Source: Aralia elata
Taxonomy: Eukaryota; Streptophyta; Magnoliopsida; Apiales; Araliaceae
Reading direction: 5' to 3'
Assembly: GCA_034770075.1 (NCBI GenBank)
Contig: CM068386.1
Span: forward strand, 39,117,990 to 39,181,989
Length of the DNA: 64,000 bases
Part shown: positions 33,360-45,786 of the stretch, one piece after another
How positions within the stretch are numbered: the stretch's first letter is position 1
Layout of the letters: every line of letters begins with the position of its first letter
Notes under the pieces: generated by a model
Seen by the model: the letters and a program-made list of their open reading frames with translations, nothing else
Database searches by the model: none
What the model was told of the DNA's origin: nothing
Translations under genes and position numbers: made by a program

Positions 33360-35151
33360 TGCGAGGTTTGTATATAACGCAAGCATGCAATCAAATTGCA
33401 TAAATAGAGCGGAAGCGCGATAAAATCAGATTTTAAAATTTTATACAAACCATCACCAAGATCAATCTATGTGCTCAATTAACGATATAAACGAAAGAGA
33501 AAGAGAATAAGAATTATACCCCCGTAGAACAAAGCTTCCTCGGGTACAAGTTTAACTCCTAGTCCTTCGTGTTCTCCTCGAATGCTACGGTGTGATTCCT
33601 TCCTTTGATCAACGTTAGCCACCCAAGTGTTTGGCCTCTAGAGGTGATCCACCAAGGAAGAACAAGTATTCAAGAAGTTGGGTATTTGGCAAAACCCTAG
33701 TTTCTTTCTCTATAGAAATTGTAAGTACTCTCCACAATCTAATGCAAGAGTGTGTAACCCTAATCTATGATAAAACTCCTCTTATTTATAGATGTAGGAA
33801 TAACCCTTCCCTAAACTATTTAGGATTAGGGTTTCTATTATAATTAAACTCCTTTAATTAATTATGCTCTTAATCCAATTAGGAATTCATGGGAGAGTAC
33901 TTCTATTAATTAATTTCCAATCCCTATTAGGAATTAAATAATAGTAATAGTAATAATAATAATAAGACTCCTCTTATTAATTTATATTTAATATTTCCAA
34001 AATATTAAATAGTAAATATTAAGCTATTTAATTTATTCTATCTCCATAGAGTAAATTAAATACACTTAACTTATTATTACAATTATGCCATTTACTTCTT
34101 AAATAAATATTTTTCTTTTGCGGTGTGACCCTTTAGGTTCTCCATATTAAACCGGTTATGAATAAATCAATTAGAACAATTCTAATCTTATTTAAATAAA
34201 TAAATTAAACTATTTAATTCATTTAAATAAATAATATTTATTCTACAATAAGGGTAAGCCCCCCTTAGCGATCAACGACTTTCCAGATAATATAGATTTC
34301 AACATCAATCACAAAAGAACCTTTGAGTAAATAGTTACCGTACAATTCAATCCTTCTACCATACAATGTCCCAATTAAATATAAGACATGGATTTACTGT
34401 CAAGTCTTATTTTATTTAATTATATGTATTTCGATTCCCAAATGCACAACTCTAATTAATGCAAATTAGAAACTCCTTTCTAATTTCATTCTGCCTTGGC
34501 CAAGGACTACTGAGTTATCATTTATCGAATCACATAGGACATTCACTAATTATACAACTATCTCCATGTACAACTAATTATACCCAATCATACCCTTTGA
34601 TATACCCACAAGGTCTTAAGGGACATGTCAAAGTATAACTCATCATACACAAGATACTATGATGATCTCAAGTCCAAGGATCACTTGTACAACTATCACT
34701 ATAGGAATTCCTATTGACAGGCGAGTAAAACTCCATTAGGTATTCCTTAGCGAGCCACGTTCAGTGAACTTATTCTCCAATAAGCACCTACATACATGCT
34801 TTAGTGTCTCCACACAAATGATTATGAGATCAATCATCCTCTTCCTAAGAGCAAGCAACGTATGTACTAATCTATCCAGATTCACTAATCCCCTATTCAG
34901 TAATCCAACGATTAGGAACAATCTTAGTTTGTGAGCTATCTTGAATTTAGATCTCATTAGCATGATCACCATCATGATTCTAAAAGCATTGCTCAAAACT
35001 ATGGGTTTATCACATTTAGTATAACAGCACCATGTAGATAATATAAAATGCCTTTTGAGAAAATCAATTCCTTTATTAATAAATGAATAAGATTACAAAG
35101 TATATGCTACATCATATCAAATATGATTGGCTTGTGTGCATACTACTTTCA
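33360..35151 (-). repeat. 3' LTR of Copia copy B
   Basis: 1792 bp, on the - strand TGAAAGTAGTATGC to ACAAACCTCGCA. The TATA box is at 33783-33790 (- strand). The part present at 40771-41734 in the 5' LTR is near-identical. Confidence 0.92.
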
Positions 35152-35164
35152 GTCTCCCACTTGC
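35152..35164 (-). other. Polypurine tract, copy B
   Basis: GCAAGTGGGAGAC on the - strand between the pol stop and the 3' LTR. Confidence 0.85.
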
Positions 35165-35165
35165 A

Positions 35166-36737
35166 CTAAAGCCAATCGCCATGGTATCTAATACCCATCT
35201 TCTCTAAGTGACGATCAAACTGCTGTTGAGTTAAAGCTTTAGTAAATGGATCTGCAATGTTGTCTTGAGAGTCCACACGCTCCAGGTTGACATCTCCTCT
35301 TTCAATGATCTCTCTAATCAAAAGAAACTGCCGTAACACGTGTTTGGATTTCTGATGAGACCTGGGTTCCTTAGCCTGCGCAACAGCTCCATTGTTGTAA
35401 CAGAATAAAGGTACTGCTCCTCTAATGCTAGGAACCACTCCAAGTTCAGTTATGAACTTCTTCATCCAAACAGCTTCATTTGCAGCTTCACTTGCAGCTA
35501 TGTACTCTGCCTCTGTCACTGAATCAGCAACTGTTTGCTGCTTGGAACTTTTCCAACTCACTGCGCCACCGTTTAAGGTAAACACGTACCCTGAAACGGA
35601 TTTACTGTTATCTTGGTCCATTTGAAAACTTGAGTCTGTATAGCCCTCTAGTTTCAATTCAGACCCACCGTAGACAAGAAATACATCCTTAGTTCTTCTC
35701 AAGTACTTTAGGATGTTTTTCACTGCCTTCCAGTGCTCTTCTCCTGGATTCGACTGATATCTTCTCGTCACACTAAGTGCATGAGCGACATCTGGTCTAG
35801 TACATATCATACCGTACATGATAGATCCTATTGCGGAAGCATAAGGAATCTTACTCATCCGGTCTTTCTCCTCAGATGTCTTTGGGGCCTGTTTCTTGGA
35901 GAGATGTATTCCATGGCTCATCGGTATGAGACCTCTTTTGGAATCTTCCATGCTAAACTTCTTTAGCATCGAATCAATGTACTTTCCTTGGGTCAAGCCT
36001 AGCATCCTTTTAGATCTATCTCTATAGATCTTTATCCCCAAAATATAGGATGCCTCACCCAAGTCCTTCATGGAGAAGTGTTTAGATAACCAAATTTTGA
36101 TCGACTGTAGCATAGGAACATCATTCCCTATCAGTAATATGTCATCAACATATAATACAAGGAATGAAACAGCGCTCCCACTAACCTTCTTGTACACACA
36201 AGGTTCATCCTCATTTTTGATAAAATCAAACCTTTTGATTATCTCATCAAAACGGATGTTCCATCTTCGAGAAGCTTGCTTCAACCCATAAATGGATCGT
36301 TGTAGCTTACAGACTTGGTTTGTTCCAACCGTTGAAACAAAACCCTCTGGCTGTATCATATATACATTCTCCTCAAGCTCTCCATTGAGGAAGGCCGTTT
36401 TCACGTCCATTTGCCAGATCTCGTAGTCATAATAAGCTGCAATCGCAAGCAAAATCCGAATGGACTTGAGCATAGCTACTGGTGAGAAGGTTTCATCATA
36501 GTCAACTCCTTGTCTTTGTTTGAAACCTTTTGTAACCAGTCGGGCCTTATAGGTCTCTACCTTGCCGTCCGCTCCAGTCTTTCTCTTAAAGACCCATTTA
36601 CACTCAATAGGCTTAATGCCCTCAGGTGGTGAAACCAAAGTCCATACTTGGTTTTTATACATGGAGTTCATCTCGGATTTCATGGCTTCTAGCCATTTCT
36701 CTGAGTCTTCACTACTCATAGCCTCTTCGTAAGTCAA
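35166..36737 (-). CDS. Copia reverse transcriptase and RNase H, copy B
   Basis: Open segment of 523 codons. Reverse transcriptase: DYDETFSPVAMLKSIRILL at about residues 78-97, MDVKTAFLNGELEENVYM, YGLKQASRRWNIRFDE and the catalytic box VLYVDDILLIGND (YVDD at 36141-36152). RNase H: GYTDSSFQ, GGAVSWKSSKQQTVADS, TEAEYIAASEA, then HVLRQFLLIREI and DNIADPFTKAL. It ends with TAG at 35166-35168, two bases from the polypurine tract, the normal Copia end. All catalytic residues of both enzymes are present, unlike copies D and E. One odd point: CYNNGA where family members have a CDNNGA box, a possible loss of one RNase H aspartate. The frame is open farther upstream, to a TAA near 36883. Confidence 0.93.
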   Translation of the reverse strand: MTYEEAMSSEDSEKWLEAMKSEMNSMYKNQVWTLVSPPEGIKPIECKWVFKRKTGADGKVETYKARLVTKGFKQRQGVDYDETFSPVAMLKSIRILLAIAAYYDYEIWQMDVKTAFLNGELEENVYMIQPEGFVSTVGTNQVCKLQRSIYGLKQASRRWNIRFDEIIKRFDFIKNEDEPCVYKKVSGSAVSFLVLYVDDILLIGNDVPMLQSIKIWLSKHFSMKDLGEASYILGIKIYRDRSKRMLGLTQGKYIDSMLKKFSMEDSKRGLIPMSHGIHLSKKQAPKTSEEKDRMSKIPYASAIGSIMYGMICTRPDVAHALSVTRRYQSNPGEEHWKAVKNILKYLRRTKDVFLVYGGSELKLEGYTDSSFQMDQDNSKSVSGYVFTLNGGAVSWKSSKQQTVADSVTEAEYIAASEAANEAVWMKKFITELGVVPSIRGAVPLFCYNNGAVAQAKEPRSHQKSKHVLRQFLLIREIIERGDVNLERVDSQDNIADPFTKALTQQQFDRHLEKMGIRYHGDWL

Positions 36738-37795
36738 TGGATCATCATCATCTATGATGCGTACCTCATCATCATCCTCTATGATGAATCTATACCTCTC
36801 AGGTATCTTCGGTACTCTTCCAGATTTACGAATAGGTAGTGGTACAGTAGGTTCTTCTACTTGGTCAGGTACCTGACTTTAATCCGTAGTATTTTGTGGT
36901 TCTTGAACTTCTTCAAGATATATCTTATTCCATTGATCCCTTCAAGGATAAACTCCTTTTCCAAGAAGGCAGCATGTTTCGCAACAAACACCTTTTGATC
37001 AGTAGGATGATAGAAATAATACCCTGATGTTTCTTTAGGGTATCCCACAAATCTACATTTGTCGGATCTAGTCTTCAACTTATCATGCTCAAACCTTTTG
37101 ACATAAGCTGGACAACCCCAAGTCTTAACATGCTTAAGATTTGGTTTCCTCCCTGTCCATATCTCATATGGAGTCTTTGGGATGGATTTGGTAGGTACCT
37201 TGTTAAGTAGGTATGCAGCCGATTCTAGGGCATAACCCCAGAAGGATACTGGAAGGTCGGTAAAACTCATCATGGAACGAACCATGTCCAATAATGTTCG
37301 ATTTCTCCTTTCAGATACACCATTCAACTGTGGCGTCCCTGGTGGAGTCCATTGTGAGATTATACCATTTTCTTTGAGACAATTGAGAAACTCATTGGTC
37401 AAGTATTCCCCTCCTCGATCCGATCGAAGAATCTTAATACTCTTACCAGTTTATTTCTCTACTTCACTTCTGAATTCTTTAAACTTTTCAAACGATTCAG
37501 ATTTGTATTTCATTAAATACACATATCCAAATCTAGAATGATCATCAGTGAAAGTAATAAAATAAGAATACCCTCCTCGTGCATTCGTTGTCATAGGTCC
37601 ACAAACGTCTGTGTGTACCAACGCTAACAACTCTGTAACTCTTTCTCCTTTTCCACTAAAAGGAGATTTAGTCATCTTACCCATGAGACAAGATTCACAA
37701 GTTGGATATAATTCGTAATCAGATAGCTCTAAAAGCCCATCTTTATGCAACTTGGATAATCTTGTTTCATTGATATGACCGAGTCTCAGTGCCAC
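36738..37795 (-). pseudogene. Copia integrase, copy B
   Basis: Segment 37451-37795 starts with LRLGHINETRLSKLHKDGLL and CESCLMGKMTKSPF, the HHCC zinc-binding domain, then HTDVCGPM with the first catalytic aspartate. A TAA at about 37449 replaces a glutamine codon. Segment 36857-37402 then has WTPPGTPQLNGVSERRNRTL with the catalytic glutamate and the GKPY-like C-terminal region (YEIWTGRKPNLKHVKTWGC). A shift near 36930 and a TAA near 36884 separate it from the linker with IIEDDDEV that leads into reverse transcriptase. Domain order protease-integrase-reverse transcriptase is that of Copia elements. Confidence 0.9.
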
Positions 37796-39132
37796 ATAAA
37801 GGTATAATTAACATCATCTCTTTTTCTTTTCTTAGTTTGTTCAATTTGAAGTATATTTTCATGCAAGTCAAGTATGTAAAGTCCATTCAGTAAATTGCCA
37901 ACACCATATAAAACATTTTTATTATAAATAGAACAACTGTTGTTCTTTATTATAATATCAAAACCAATATCCAATACAAAAATTGAAATAATGTTTCTAA
38001 TGAGTGTTGGAACATAATAACAGTTATTTAAACTAATGAACTTGCCCGAAGACAGTGCTAAACAATAAGTCCCTACAGCCAATGCAGCAACCTTTGCTCC
38101 ATTTCTCACTCGTAGGACAACTTCATCCTTGTTCAGCTTCCTACTTCTGCTTAGTCCCTGCATATTATTACATATGTGAGAACTACAGCCGGTATCCAAT
38201 ACCCAAGTAGAATTTTGACTTTCAGAAAAATTAATTTCAATCATGAACAAACCTAGATCGGAAGTCGAAGCTTCTCCAAGATTCTTTTGGTCCGCAAGAT
38301 ACTCCTTGCAGTTCCTCTTCCAATGTCCTGACTTATTGCAATGGTAGCAAATTCCCTTGCTATCTGGATCAGGTTTCTTATTATCCTTTCTCTTCGCCTT
38401 GCCCTTAGCCTTCTTGTTTTTCTTCTTTTCAGAAGATACCTTGGGCCTCTTCCTTTTCTTGGAAGAATCATCCACTAGTAAGACTTGGTTCTTGTTGGAT
38501 GAGAAGTGACCTTCAGCAGTTTTCAGCATGTTAAGTAACTCAGGCAAGCTGACGTCCAACTTATTCATGTGAAAATTCACAACAAATTGTGAGAAGGTGT
38601 CCGGGAGTGACTGCAAGATCAAATCTTGACTTAACTCCCCATCCATCACGAACCCAAGCTGTCCAAGTTGTTCAATCAGATTGATCATCTTAAGGACATG
38701 AGTCTCAACAGCAGTGCCCTCGGTCATACGAGATCGGAAGAGCTCCTTAGATATCTGATATCTAGCAGTCCTACTTTGCTCACCATACAACTCTTTGAGG
38801 TGCAGCAATATAGTAGGAGCATCCATAGTTTCATGCTGACGCTGAAGCTCGTTACTCATGGATGCGAGCATGATGCATTGAGCCAAGATTGCATCATCTT
38901 GCCACTTTCTAAAAGTAGTAATCTCTTCCTCAGAGGCTGTTTCTGCAACACTTGCAGGGACTGGCGAATTTAGGACATAAGAAATCTTTTCAGCAGTGAG
39001 AGCAATTCTCAGATTCCTTAACCAGTCCGTGTAATTCGGTCCAGTCAATTTGTTAGCATCAAGTATGCTACGCAGTGATAGTGAGTTTGATATTTTTAAA
39101 TTCTGCATGTGAAATAGACGACATTTTAGCAT
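37786..39132 (-). CDS. Copia gag and protease, copy B
   Basis: 448 codons open. Gag core: MDAPTILLHLKELYGE, SQDLILQSLPDTFSQFV; a lysine-rich linker at 225-253; CCHC zinc knuckle CYHCNKSGHWKRNC at 262-275; protease active site WVLDTGCSSHIC with DTG at 313-315. The start codon used by copies C1, D and E (MSNSLS) is ATA here (KISNSL), so translation would begin at an in-frame upstream ATG, either at residue 9 (MQNLK) or at residue 1. The frame ends at FMWH by a one-base shift; the neighbouring frame continues into integrase at 37795. A nearly intact, recently active gene by appearance. Confidence 0.92.
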   Translation of the reverse strand: MLKCRLFHMQNLKISNSLSLRSILDANKLTGPNYTDWLRNLRIALTAEKISYVLNSPVPASVAETASEEEITTFRKWQDDAILAQCIMLASMSNELQRQHETMDAPTILLHLKELYGEQSRTARYQISKELFRSRMTEGTAVETHVLKMINLIEQLGQLGFVMDGELSQDLILQSLPDTFSQFVVNFHMNKLDVSLPELLNMLKTAEGHFSSNKNQVLLVDDSSKKRKRPKVSSEKKKNKKAKGKAKRKDNKKPDPDSKGICYHCNKSGHWKRNCKEYLADQKNLGEASTSDLGLFMIEINFSESQNSTWVLDTGCSSHICNNMQGLSRSRKLNKDEVVLRVRNGAKVAALAVGTYCLALSSGKFISLNNCYYVPTLIRNIISIFVLDIGFDIIIKNNSCSIYNKNVLYGVGNLLNGLYILDLHENILQIEQTKKRKRDDVNYTFMWH

Positions 39133-40756
39133 TCATTTATTTAATTAATTACCAAAATAAATTAGGTCTTTATTTAAATTGGTATCTCCCACTATTTTCA
39201 TCAAACTATATTACCCTCAATATATAGTTCGGCAAATCTAATTAAAGTTTTGCTAGTGAGATTAAGGACCCCATTTCAAATGTATATAGCATTGTGGTGA
39301 CACAACAAATGATATATAAATAAATAGGTAGACAACTATTGTCAATTACATCACTATGTAACTCCTTTCTTTGCCTCTTAGATTATTTTGATCAAGTGGT
39401 GCCACATCCGAATCAAAATTATCCAAGTTAAGTCCAACCTAGCACTTCCATATATTCGAAAGAAAAACACTGTCCTTGTGGTGACACAACAAAACAACAT
39501 CGTTCAGTCTATTTATAAGCATCAAATGTGATAAAGCAACATCTTAAATATTTAATACTTGCCTTGTGGTGACACAACAAACTCATATTAAACATTTAAT
39601 ACTCTATTGCTTTACTATGCTAGAAGGCGACGTTCGATATTCCAAATATCTTTGAACGCTTAGGACTTAATATGATTTCTTTGAGGGGTTTGTTATTATT
39701 AGTCTCATCTTGTTTAGCGCGCATGCACATATATATATAAAATACGCGTCATATTATTTTACATGCGAAGCATGTTTGATAATATATAATATATATATAG
39801 TAAGCATGCACATATAGAATACTATATTCTACCCGGATTGATTATGGACTTTTATTCTAGTTTGGTTCACTAGAGCCACCAAGTGAACCAAAAGGTCAAA
39901 CCTAGGGTGCAAGAATAAAATTTAAATATAACTATTACATTTAAACCCGGGCACCATTACAAACAGATCTTCAATCGCTCCTTGCTCCTTTGTCTCCAAT
40001 TCTTCAAAAATTAATTCTAACTAGTCTTATTACAAAAACTATTTACAATAAATAGAAACCTTGATCAGCAGTCAAGGGGAAGTACATAGGAGGGAGATAG
40101 AATTTACATTAAGAAAAATTAGAGAAGACGAGGTACGCAGACCCCATTTATAAAAACCCATACATTCAAGCATCCACTAAAATAAATCCAATCACACATT
40201 GGTCAATAGTCCATAATCAATCCCTATTTATTATCATACATATCTCTATATGTATTAATAAATAACATTCATCTCATGAATAATAAATCCATTCCATATA
40301 TGTATTGATATCAATTAATGGGCAAAAGTTTTGCTAATATTTAGTTTTGAAACAAAATAAACTCTTTTATTTTAATCAAAAACCAAATCCAAATTAAACT
40401 CCTTTAATTTTAGCAATCTGAAATCTTATTCCAGATAAAATAAACTCTTTATTTTAAACTTATATCAATTAAATAAACCATTTATTTTAATTGAAGAAAG
40501 AAAAAAAAATATTTTCAGATTCTGCTGTCCGGCGCAGCTGCGCCCAGAATGAACTGGACAACGGCGCAGCTGCGCTGCTCCCCAGAAAAACGATTCTGGG
40601 TTTCGACGCAGCTGCGCTCCAGAATGAACTGGAGGCGGCGCAGCTGCGCCGTGTTGCTGATTCAGAATTTTTTTTTTTATTCTGCCCAAAAATTTCGATC
40701 CAATCGCATATCAAGCATACATGGAATCATCAAAATCGATAATTAGCACAAGATTA
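39133..40756 (-). other. Leader of Copia copy B
   Basis: No gene. On the - strand it carries, in order from the primer site, four GC palindromes, AATAAA...TTTATT inverted repeats, and the TTGTGTCACCACAA hairpins (+ strand reading TTGTGGTGACACAA near 39294, 39476 and 39562). The layout equals that of C1. Confidence 0.8.
40532..40650 (-). repeat. Four GC-rich palindromes in the leader of B
   Basis: GCGCAGCTGCGC at 40532-40543, 40564-40575 and 40638-40649, and the variant ACGCAGCTGCGC at 40606-40617. Same number and similar spacing as in C1 and D. Confidence 0.9.
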
Positions 40757-40769
40757 GGCTCTGATACCA
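40757..40769 (-). other. Primer binding site, initiator tRNA-Met (copy B)
   Basis: TGGTATCAGAGCC on the - strand, one base from the LTR end at 40771. Confidence 0.9.
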
Positions 40770-40770
40770 C

Positions 40771-41734
40771 TGTGAGGTTTGTATATAACGCGAGCATGCA
40801 ATCAAATTACATAAATAGAGCGGAAGCGCGATAAAATCAGATTTTAAAATTTTATACAAACCATCACCAAGATCAATCTATGTGCTCAATTAACGATATA
40901 AACGAAAGAGAAAGAGAATAAGAATTATACCCTCGTAGAACAAAGCTTCCTCGGGTACAAGTTCAACTCCTAGTCCTTCGTGTTCTCCTTGAATGCTACG
41001 GTGTGATTCCTTCCTTTGATCAACGTTAGCCACCCAAGTGTTTGGCCTTTAGAGGTGATCCACCAAGGAAGAACAAGTATTCAAGAAGTTGGGTATTTGG
41101 CAAAACCCTAGTTTCTATCTCTATAGAAATTGTAAGTACTCTCCACAATCTACTGCAAGAGTGTGTAACCCTAATCTATGATAAGACTCCTCTTATTTAT
41201 AGATGTAGGAATAACCCTTCCCTAAACTATTTAGGATTAGGGTTTCTATTATAATTAAACTCCTTTAATTAATTATGCTCCTAATCCAATTAGAAATTCA
41301 TGGGAGAGTACTTCTATTAATTAATTCTCAATCCCTATTAGTTATTAAATAATAGTAATAGTAATAATAATAATAAGACTCCTCTTATTAATTTATATTT
41401 AATATTTCTAAAATATTAAATAGTAAATATTAAGCTATTTAATTTATTCTATCTCCATAGATTAATTAAATTAAATACACTTAACTTATTATTACAATTA
41501 TGTCATTTACTTCTTAAATAAATATTTTCCTTTTGCGGTGTGACCCTTTAGGTTCTCCATATTAAACCGGTTGTGAATAAATCAATTAGAACAATTCTAA
41601 TCTTATTTAAATAAATAAATTAAACTATTTAATTCATTTAAATAAATAACATTTATTCTACAATAAGGGTAAGCCCCCTTAGCGATCAACGACTTTCCAG
41701 ATAATATAGATTTCAACATCAATCACAAAAGAAC
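40771..41734 (-). repeat. 5' LTR of Copia copy B, inner part
   Basis: 964 bp from the inner LTR end to the Tekay insertion at 41734/41735 (left target copy AGAAC, 41730-41734). The rest of the LTR lies beyond the right edge of the window. Confidence 0.9.
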
Positions 41735-44700
41735 TGTGACGCCCCCAAATCTCTACACTCCCCTGTAGCAGATCTGGTGCTCACGTGAAACTGTACATCT
41801 ATAAATATTCAATAAAATATGACTTCTATCTATCCAAGATTCACAGTATCCCATAACAGGTACTAGTTCCGGCCAGAACGTTGTCTGTGTTTGGATACCC
41901 TCACTTAGATATAAAGATTTATATCTTATGAATATCTCTTTCATATCAATATTCCCTATCTATCTGACATTCACAGTATTAATGATAAGATTGTCCATAG
42001 AACTGAGGGGCGCATTCCGGTAAAGATGGCACCTTACCGGCGCTCATTAAGTGTAACCCTAGAGCTTATAGGACTCTCAACATCATTTAGATACCCTCAT
42101 TCAGATGTATAGTTCATATAGACACTGTATTTAACTTAGTACAACTATTCTAAAGAATTTAAAGATCAGAGTATAACGCATTCTATGATATAAAGGATCA
42201 TAATATATTACATAACATTTTGTTCGGTTACATCATTCGTTATACTAAGTTATTACAACAACAAGTCTTTAAAAGACTTAAAGTATTCAACAACAGAAAT
42301 AAAACTTAATAAGCATGTCTTTTCCCCTTATCAGTCCCAGATGTGCTAGGGATATCATTTACAGCTGCAAAAGAAGATATGCGCAAGAATGAGCTACAAA
42401 TGCTCAGCAAGTTCATTTGAATATATAAACACCATGTGTTTGATTTGAAAGATGTCAATGATGTATACTAAGGGTTCTGTACATGAACCATATATTTCAT
42501 TTAGTTCTATCAGTCTTTAATGACTTAGAACCATTTGAGTTTTGGATATCTGGTAGGTGATCAGCCTCACCAATATCCTAGGAGTATGCATATCATCCTA
42601 CCATTTGTGGTCAATATATTATCGACATTTATTGGCCTTCCTATGAAGGCATTTCCATTTACTCAGTATAAGATGTCTTACCAAACAATTTGGTTTGACA
42701 CAATAATTTACACTCGAATAAACAATATATGAATAATGATTCATTTCTTAAGTTATGTTGAACAAGAAGTAATAACTTCACAATAATTGATAGCAAGATG
42801 TATAATACTTGCTTAAATATAACAAAGTTGAGTAAGGTTAGGACACTTGCCTTTGCGTAGTTCACTATAATTTAGTACAATCGGTCAACGCACGTAGTCT
42901 ACGTATACCAATAATAAGCGTTAGCACGTATATAAACATGTATCACGCTAATCTAAACAAGTTTCATTAAGGTTCGACGTTGATTCGGTATCTCGGTCGC
43001 GTCCTTAATGGCTAAACACATAGATTGTTCGATAAAACTTCATTTGGAAGTCGAATTATTAGTCTAAATAATTTAATTATTATTTCTAACATTTTTAGAA
43101 ACTTGGTATTATTTTTAAATAATTTTCAGAAGCTTGGAAGTATTTTTAAATAATTTTACAAGCTTAGGAATATTTTTAAATAATTTAATTATCATTTAGA
43201 ATAATTTTAAAACATTTAATATGTTATTTAAATAATTTATTTGTCATTTAGAATATTTTTAAATACTTAAAATATTATTTAAATGATTTATTTATCATTT
43301 ATAATATTTTTAGAAAGATAGAATATTATTTAAATGATTTGTTTTATCATTAATAATATTTTTAGACTTTATTTTATCATTAAAATAATTTATTTATTAC
43401 TTATAATAATTTTCAAAAGTTAATTTGATATTTAAATGATTTAATTATCATTTAAAGTAATTTTTAAATACTTAATATATTATTTAAATGATTTATTTAT
43501 CATTAATAATATTTAAATATTTAATATTTTATTTAATTATTATATATAATAATTTTATTTACCTTAATATCATTTTTAAATAATTAGTATAATTATTTAA
43601 TAATTTAATATCATTATTTAAATAATTAAAACAATTATTAAATAATTTATTATAATTATTATTTATTATTTAATTAAATTAAATAATATTTCAGAATATA
43701 TAAAAATATTAAAAATGAATTTTTATAATTTAAAAATGAATTTTTTGATTTATTTATTAATTATTAATAATTATTTAATATTTATTTTATATTTTATAAT
43801 TTATTTAATTAATTTTTATTTTATTTTTATTAAAAATCCGTCGCTAAAGGGCTTTAGCGACGGTCTGCTTAGTTTCTTAGGTTTCTAGGTTTGGGTTGAA
43901 GACTGTCGCTAAAGGTGTCCTTCAATGAAGAACAGTTGGTCAAGGTCCAACAGGGACATTTGACCTCAAATTAATCGCAGCTCGTTTGATGTTTGTTCTT
44001 GGTTTTTGTTTGTTGTTATAGCTAACATGGCAGTGTACAACGACATATTAATTTACATCACAAACTATATCATATCATGATCTAAAAAGCATGGTCAAAG
44101 TACCCCGTTCATGACTGTTCTTGAGTTTCTGGGTAACCCAGAAACTCATCCAGTCATAACGGTCAACGTGGTTTGACTGTTAATTTCGTTCAACTGATTG
44201 ATTGTTTAGGTGTTTTAATGATTCGAGATTGTAGTTCATATATCATACAACAACTCTACATCAATAAACTACACAAACTATGTCATCTAGGTCATTTTTG
44301 GGTTGATCAAAACTCTGACATCAAACTGTCAGACATTCATACGATTTCTGGGTTACCCAGAAATCAGTTCCCCATGGTCGGTCAATGGGTTTTGACCATT
44401 AATAACTTTCAACCTAGAGATAATTTAACCATTATATCAATTGGATCTTAAAGCTAACATGGCATACTACTGATTCATGCTTTAAAACACATCAAACAAA
44501 CATTTTAAGCCGATCAAAAGCTCTGACAAAAAGGCCTGTCAGACTGTTCTTGACTGCCAAGAACAGTTTGAGTTTTTGGTTTGATTTTCATATCTAGATG
44601 TTATGTAAACATGTTTTAACCGCCCAGATCACTAAATAACATATTAACAAGGATTCCTAAACATCTAAAACACAAAAATTTTGCAGGCTTGAAGATCAAA

Positions 44701-45739
44701 CATAAATTAGGGTTTTGTGCACCTTTTTCTTTAAAATTTGATTTCTGGCTTCTGATTCTGAGCTTGTGGTTGCTAGGGCTTGTTTAGGCTGGTAATATAA
44801 GTGTATAGGTTCACAATTTCGTAGGTTTAAAGCTCAGCATCTCATTCTTCTTATAGCAACTTGAATTTAGGGTTTCCTAGACTAATTTCCAAACTTTGCT
44901 CCCAAAAATATCTAAGCTTGGAACTTGTGGTGCTTATGATCTGGCCTAATTAACCTACTTGTGCTGGAGTGTGTCAAGCACAAGCTTGCACACTCCTAGC
45001 TTCATTTTCATTGGCTAGGATTTTATTTTTGCTTTATTTACTTACTAATTAAATCTAGATTTTTGTTAATCATGATTAGGATGTTAATTTAGGTTTAGTA
45101 ATACCCTAATTATGATATTATATCACAATTAAGATTTATAACTCCATAATTTAGGGTTCTTGAATCAAATTAGGGCCTTAGGGTTTCTAATTAGGGTTTA
45201 GGGTTTTCAATCCTATAATTAGGGTTTTAATCTTTCGTTTGGGGTTTAGTTTAATCTTAATGATTCATAATTAACATTATGATTCATTATTTAAATCTTA
45301 ATTATATTAATTAAGATTATTGTACAATAATTAGGGTTTTAATTAATCAATTCTGACAATTATTATCAATTAGGGTTTTTAACTTAGGGTTTCTATTTCC
45401 GTGTAACATTTTAAACCCTATTTAACTTATTTTAAAATTTTATCATTTAATATAATATTATATTAATGTCGAAGCACGACAAAGCACTTCGTCAATTCCA
45501 AGCACGACACAGCAGCTTATAAAAATAATTTGTCGAAACGCTTCTCGGTGAATTCGCCAGAAGCACGACAAATCATTTTGTCCGATTAAGCACGACACAG
45601 CTGCTTGGCGAAAATTTTTTATTTGACCTAATTGTTTAATAAAATACACAATCACATAATACAAAGTCAGATCATGAAATTTCATTTATTAAACACATAA
45701 TTTACATATGCAGATCTTATTAGGGTTCGGAATATTACA
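41735..45739 (-). repeat. 3' LTR of the Tekay-like element
   Basis: 4005 bp; on the - strand starts TGTAATATTCCGAACCC and ends GGCGTCACA. The middle (about 43040-43830) is extremely AT-rich with ATTTAAAT motifs. Perfect palindromes lie at 43838-43863, 44123-44147 and 44343-44365. Around 45160-45240 the + strand shows TTAGGGTTT-like motifs that recall telomere sequence but are too irregular for it. No TATA box could be assigned with confidence. Confidence 0.92.
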
Positions 45740-45752
45740 TTCACCCCCACTA
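45740..45752 (-). other. Polypurine tract of the Tekay-like element
   Basis: TAGTGGGGGTGAA on the - strand directly before the 3' LTR. Confidence 0.85.
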
Positions 45753-45786
45753 ATAAGAATTTCGTCCTCGAAATTTACAGTGCAGT

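Larger units (their letters stand above)
33360..41734 (-). mobile_element. Ty1/Copia retrotransposon copy B, nearly intact, - strand
   Basis: 3' LTR 33360-35151, polypurine tract, pol, gag, leader, primer site 40757-40769 and the first 964 bp seen from the inner end of the 5' LTR (40771-41734), where a Tekay element is inserted. The outer LTR end at 33360 sits directly on the leader of copy A (flank ATATT), so B was inserted into A. Reverse transcriptase and LTR length recall the Angela/BARE lineage (from memory). A frameshift between protease and integrase, one stop in integrase and a shift plus stop before reverse transcriptase are the only breaks I see. Confidence 0.92.

Noticed and set aside
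33355..33364. Precise internal deletion in copy A removing its primer site
   Set aside because: The join falls exactly at the outer end of the LTR of copy B, so insertion of B into A explains it without a deletion.
43040..43830. Very AT-rich stretch as a matrix attachment site or replication origin
   Set aside because: Composition alone is no evidence; it is internal LTR sequence repeated at 61800-62590.
45160..45245. TTAGGGTTT-like motifs suggesting interstitial telomere DNA
   Set aside because: Irregular spacing and variants, part of the LTR and repeated in the second LTR at about 63890-63975; not a telomere array.
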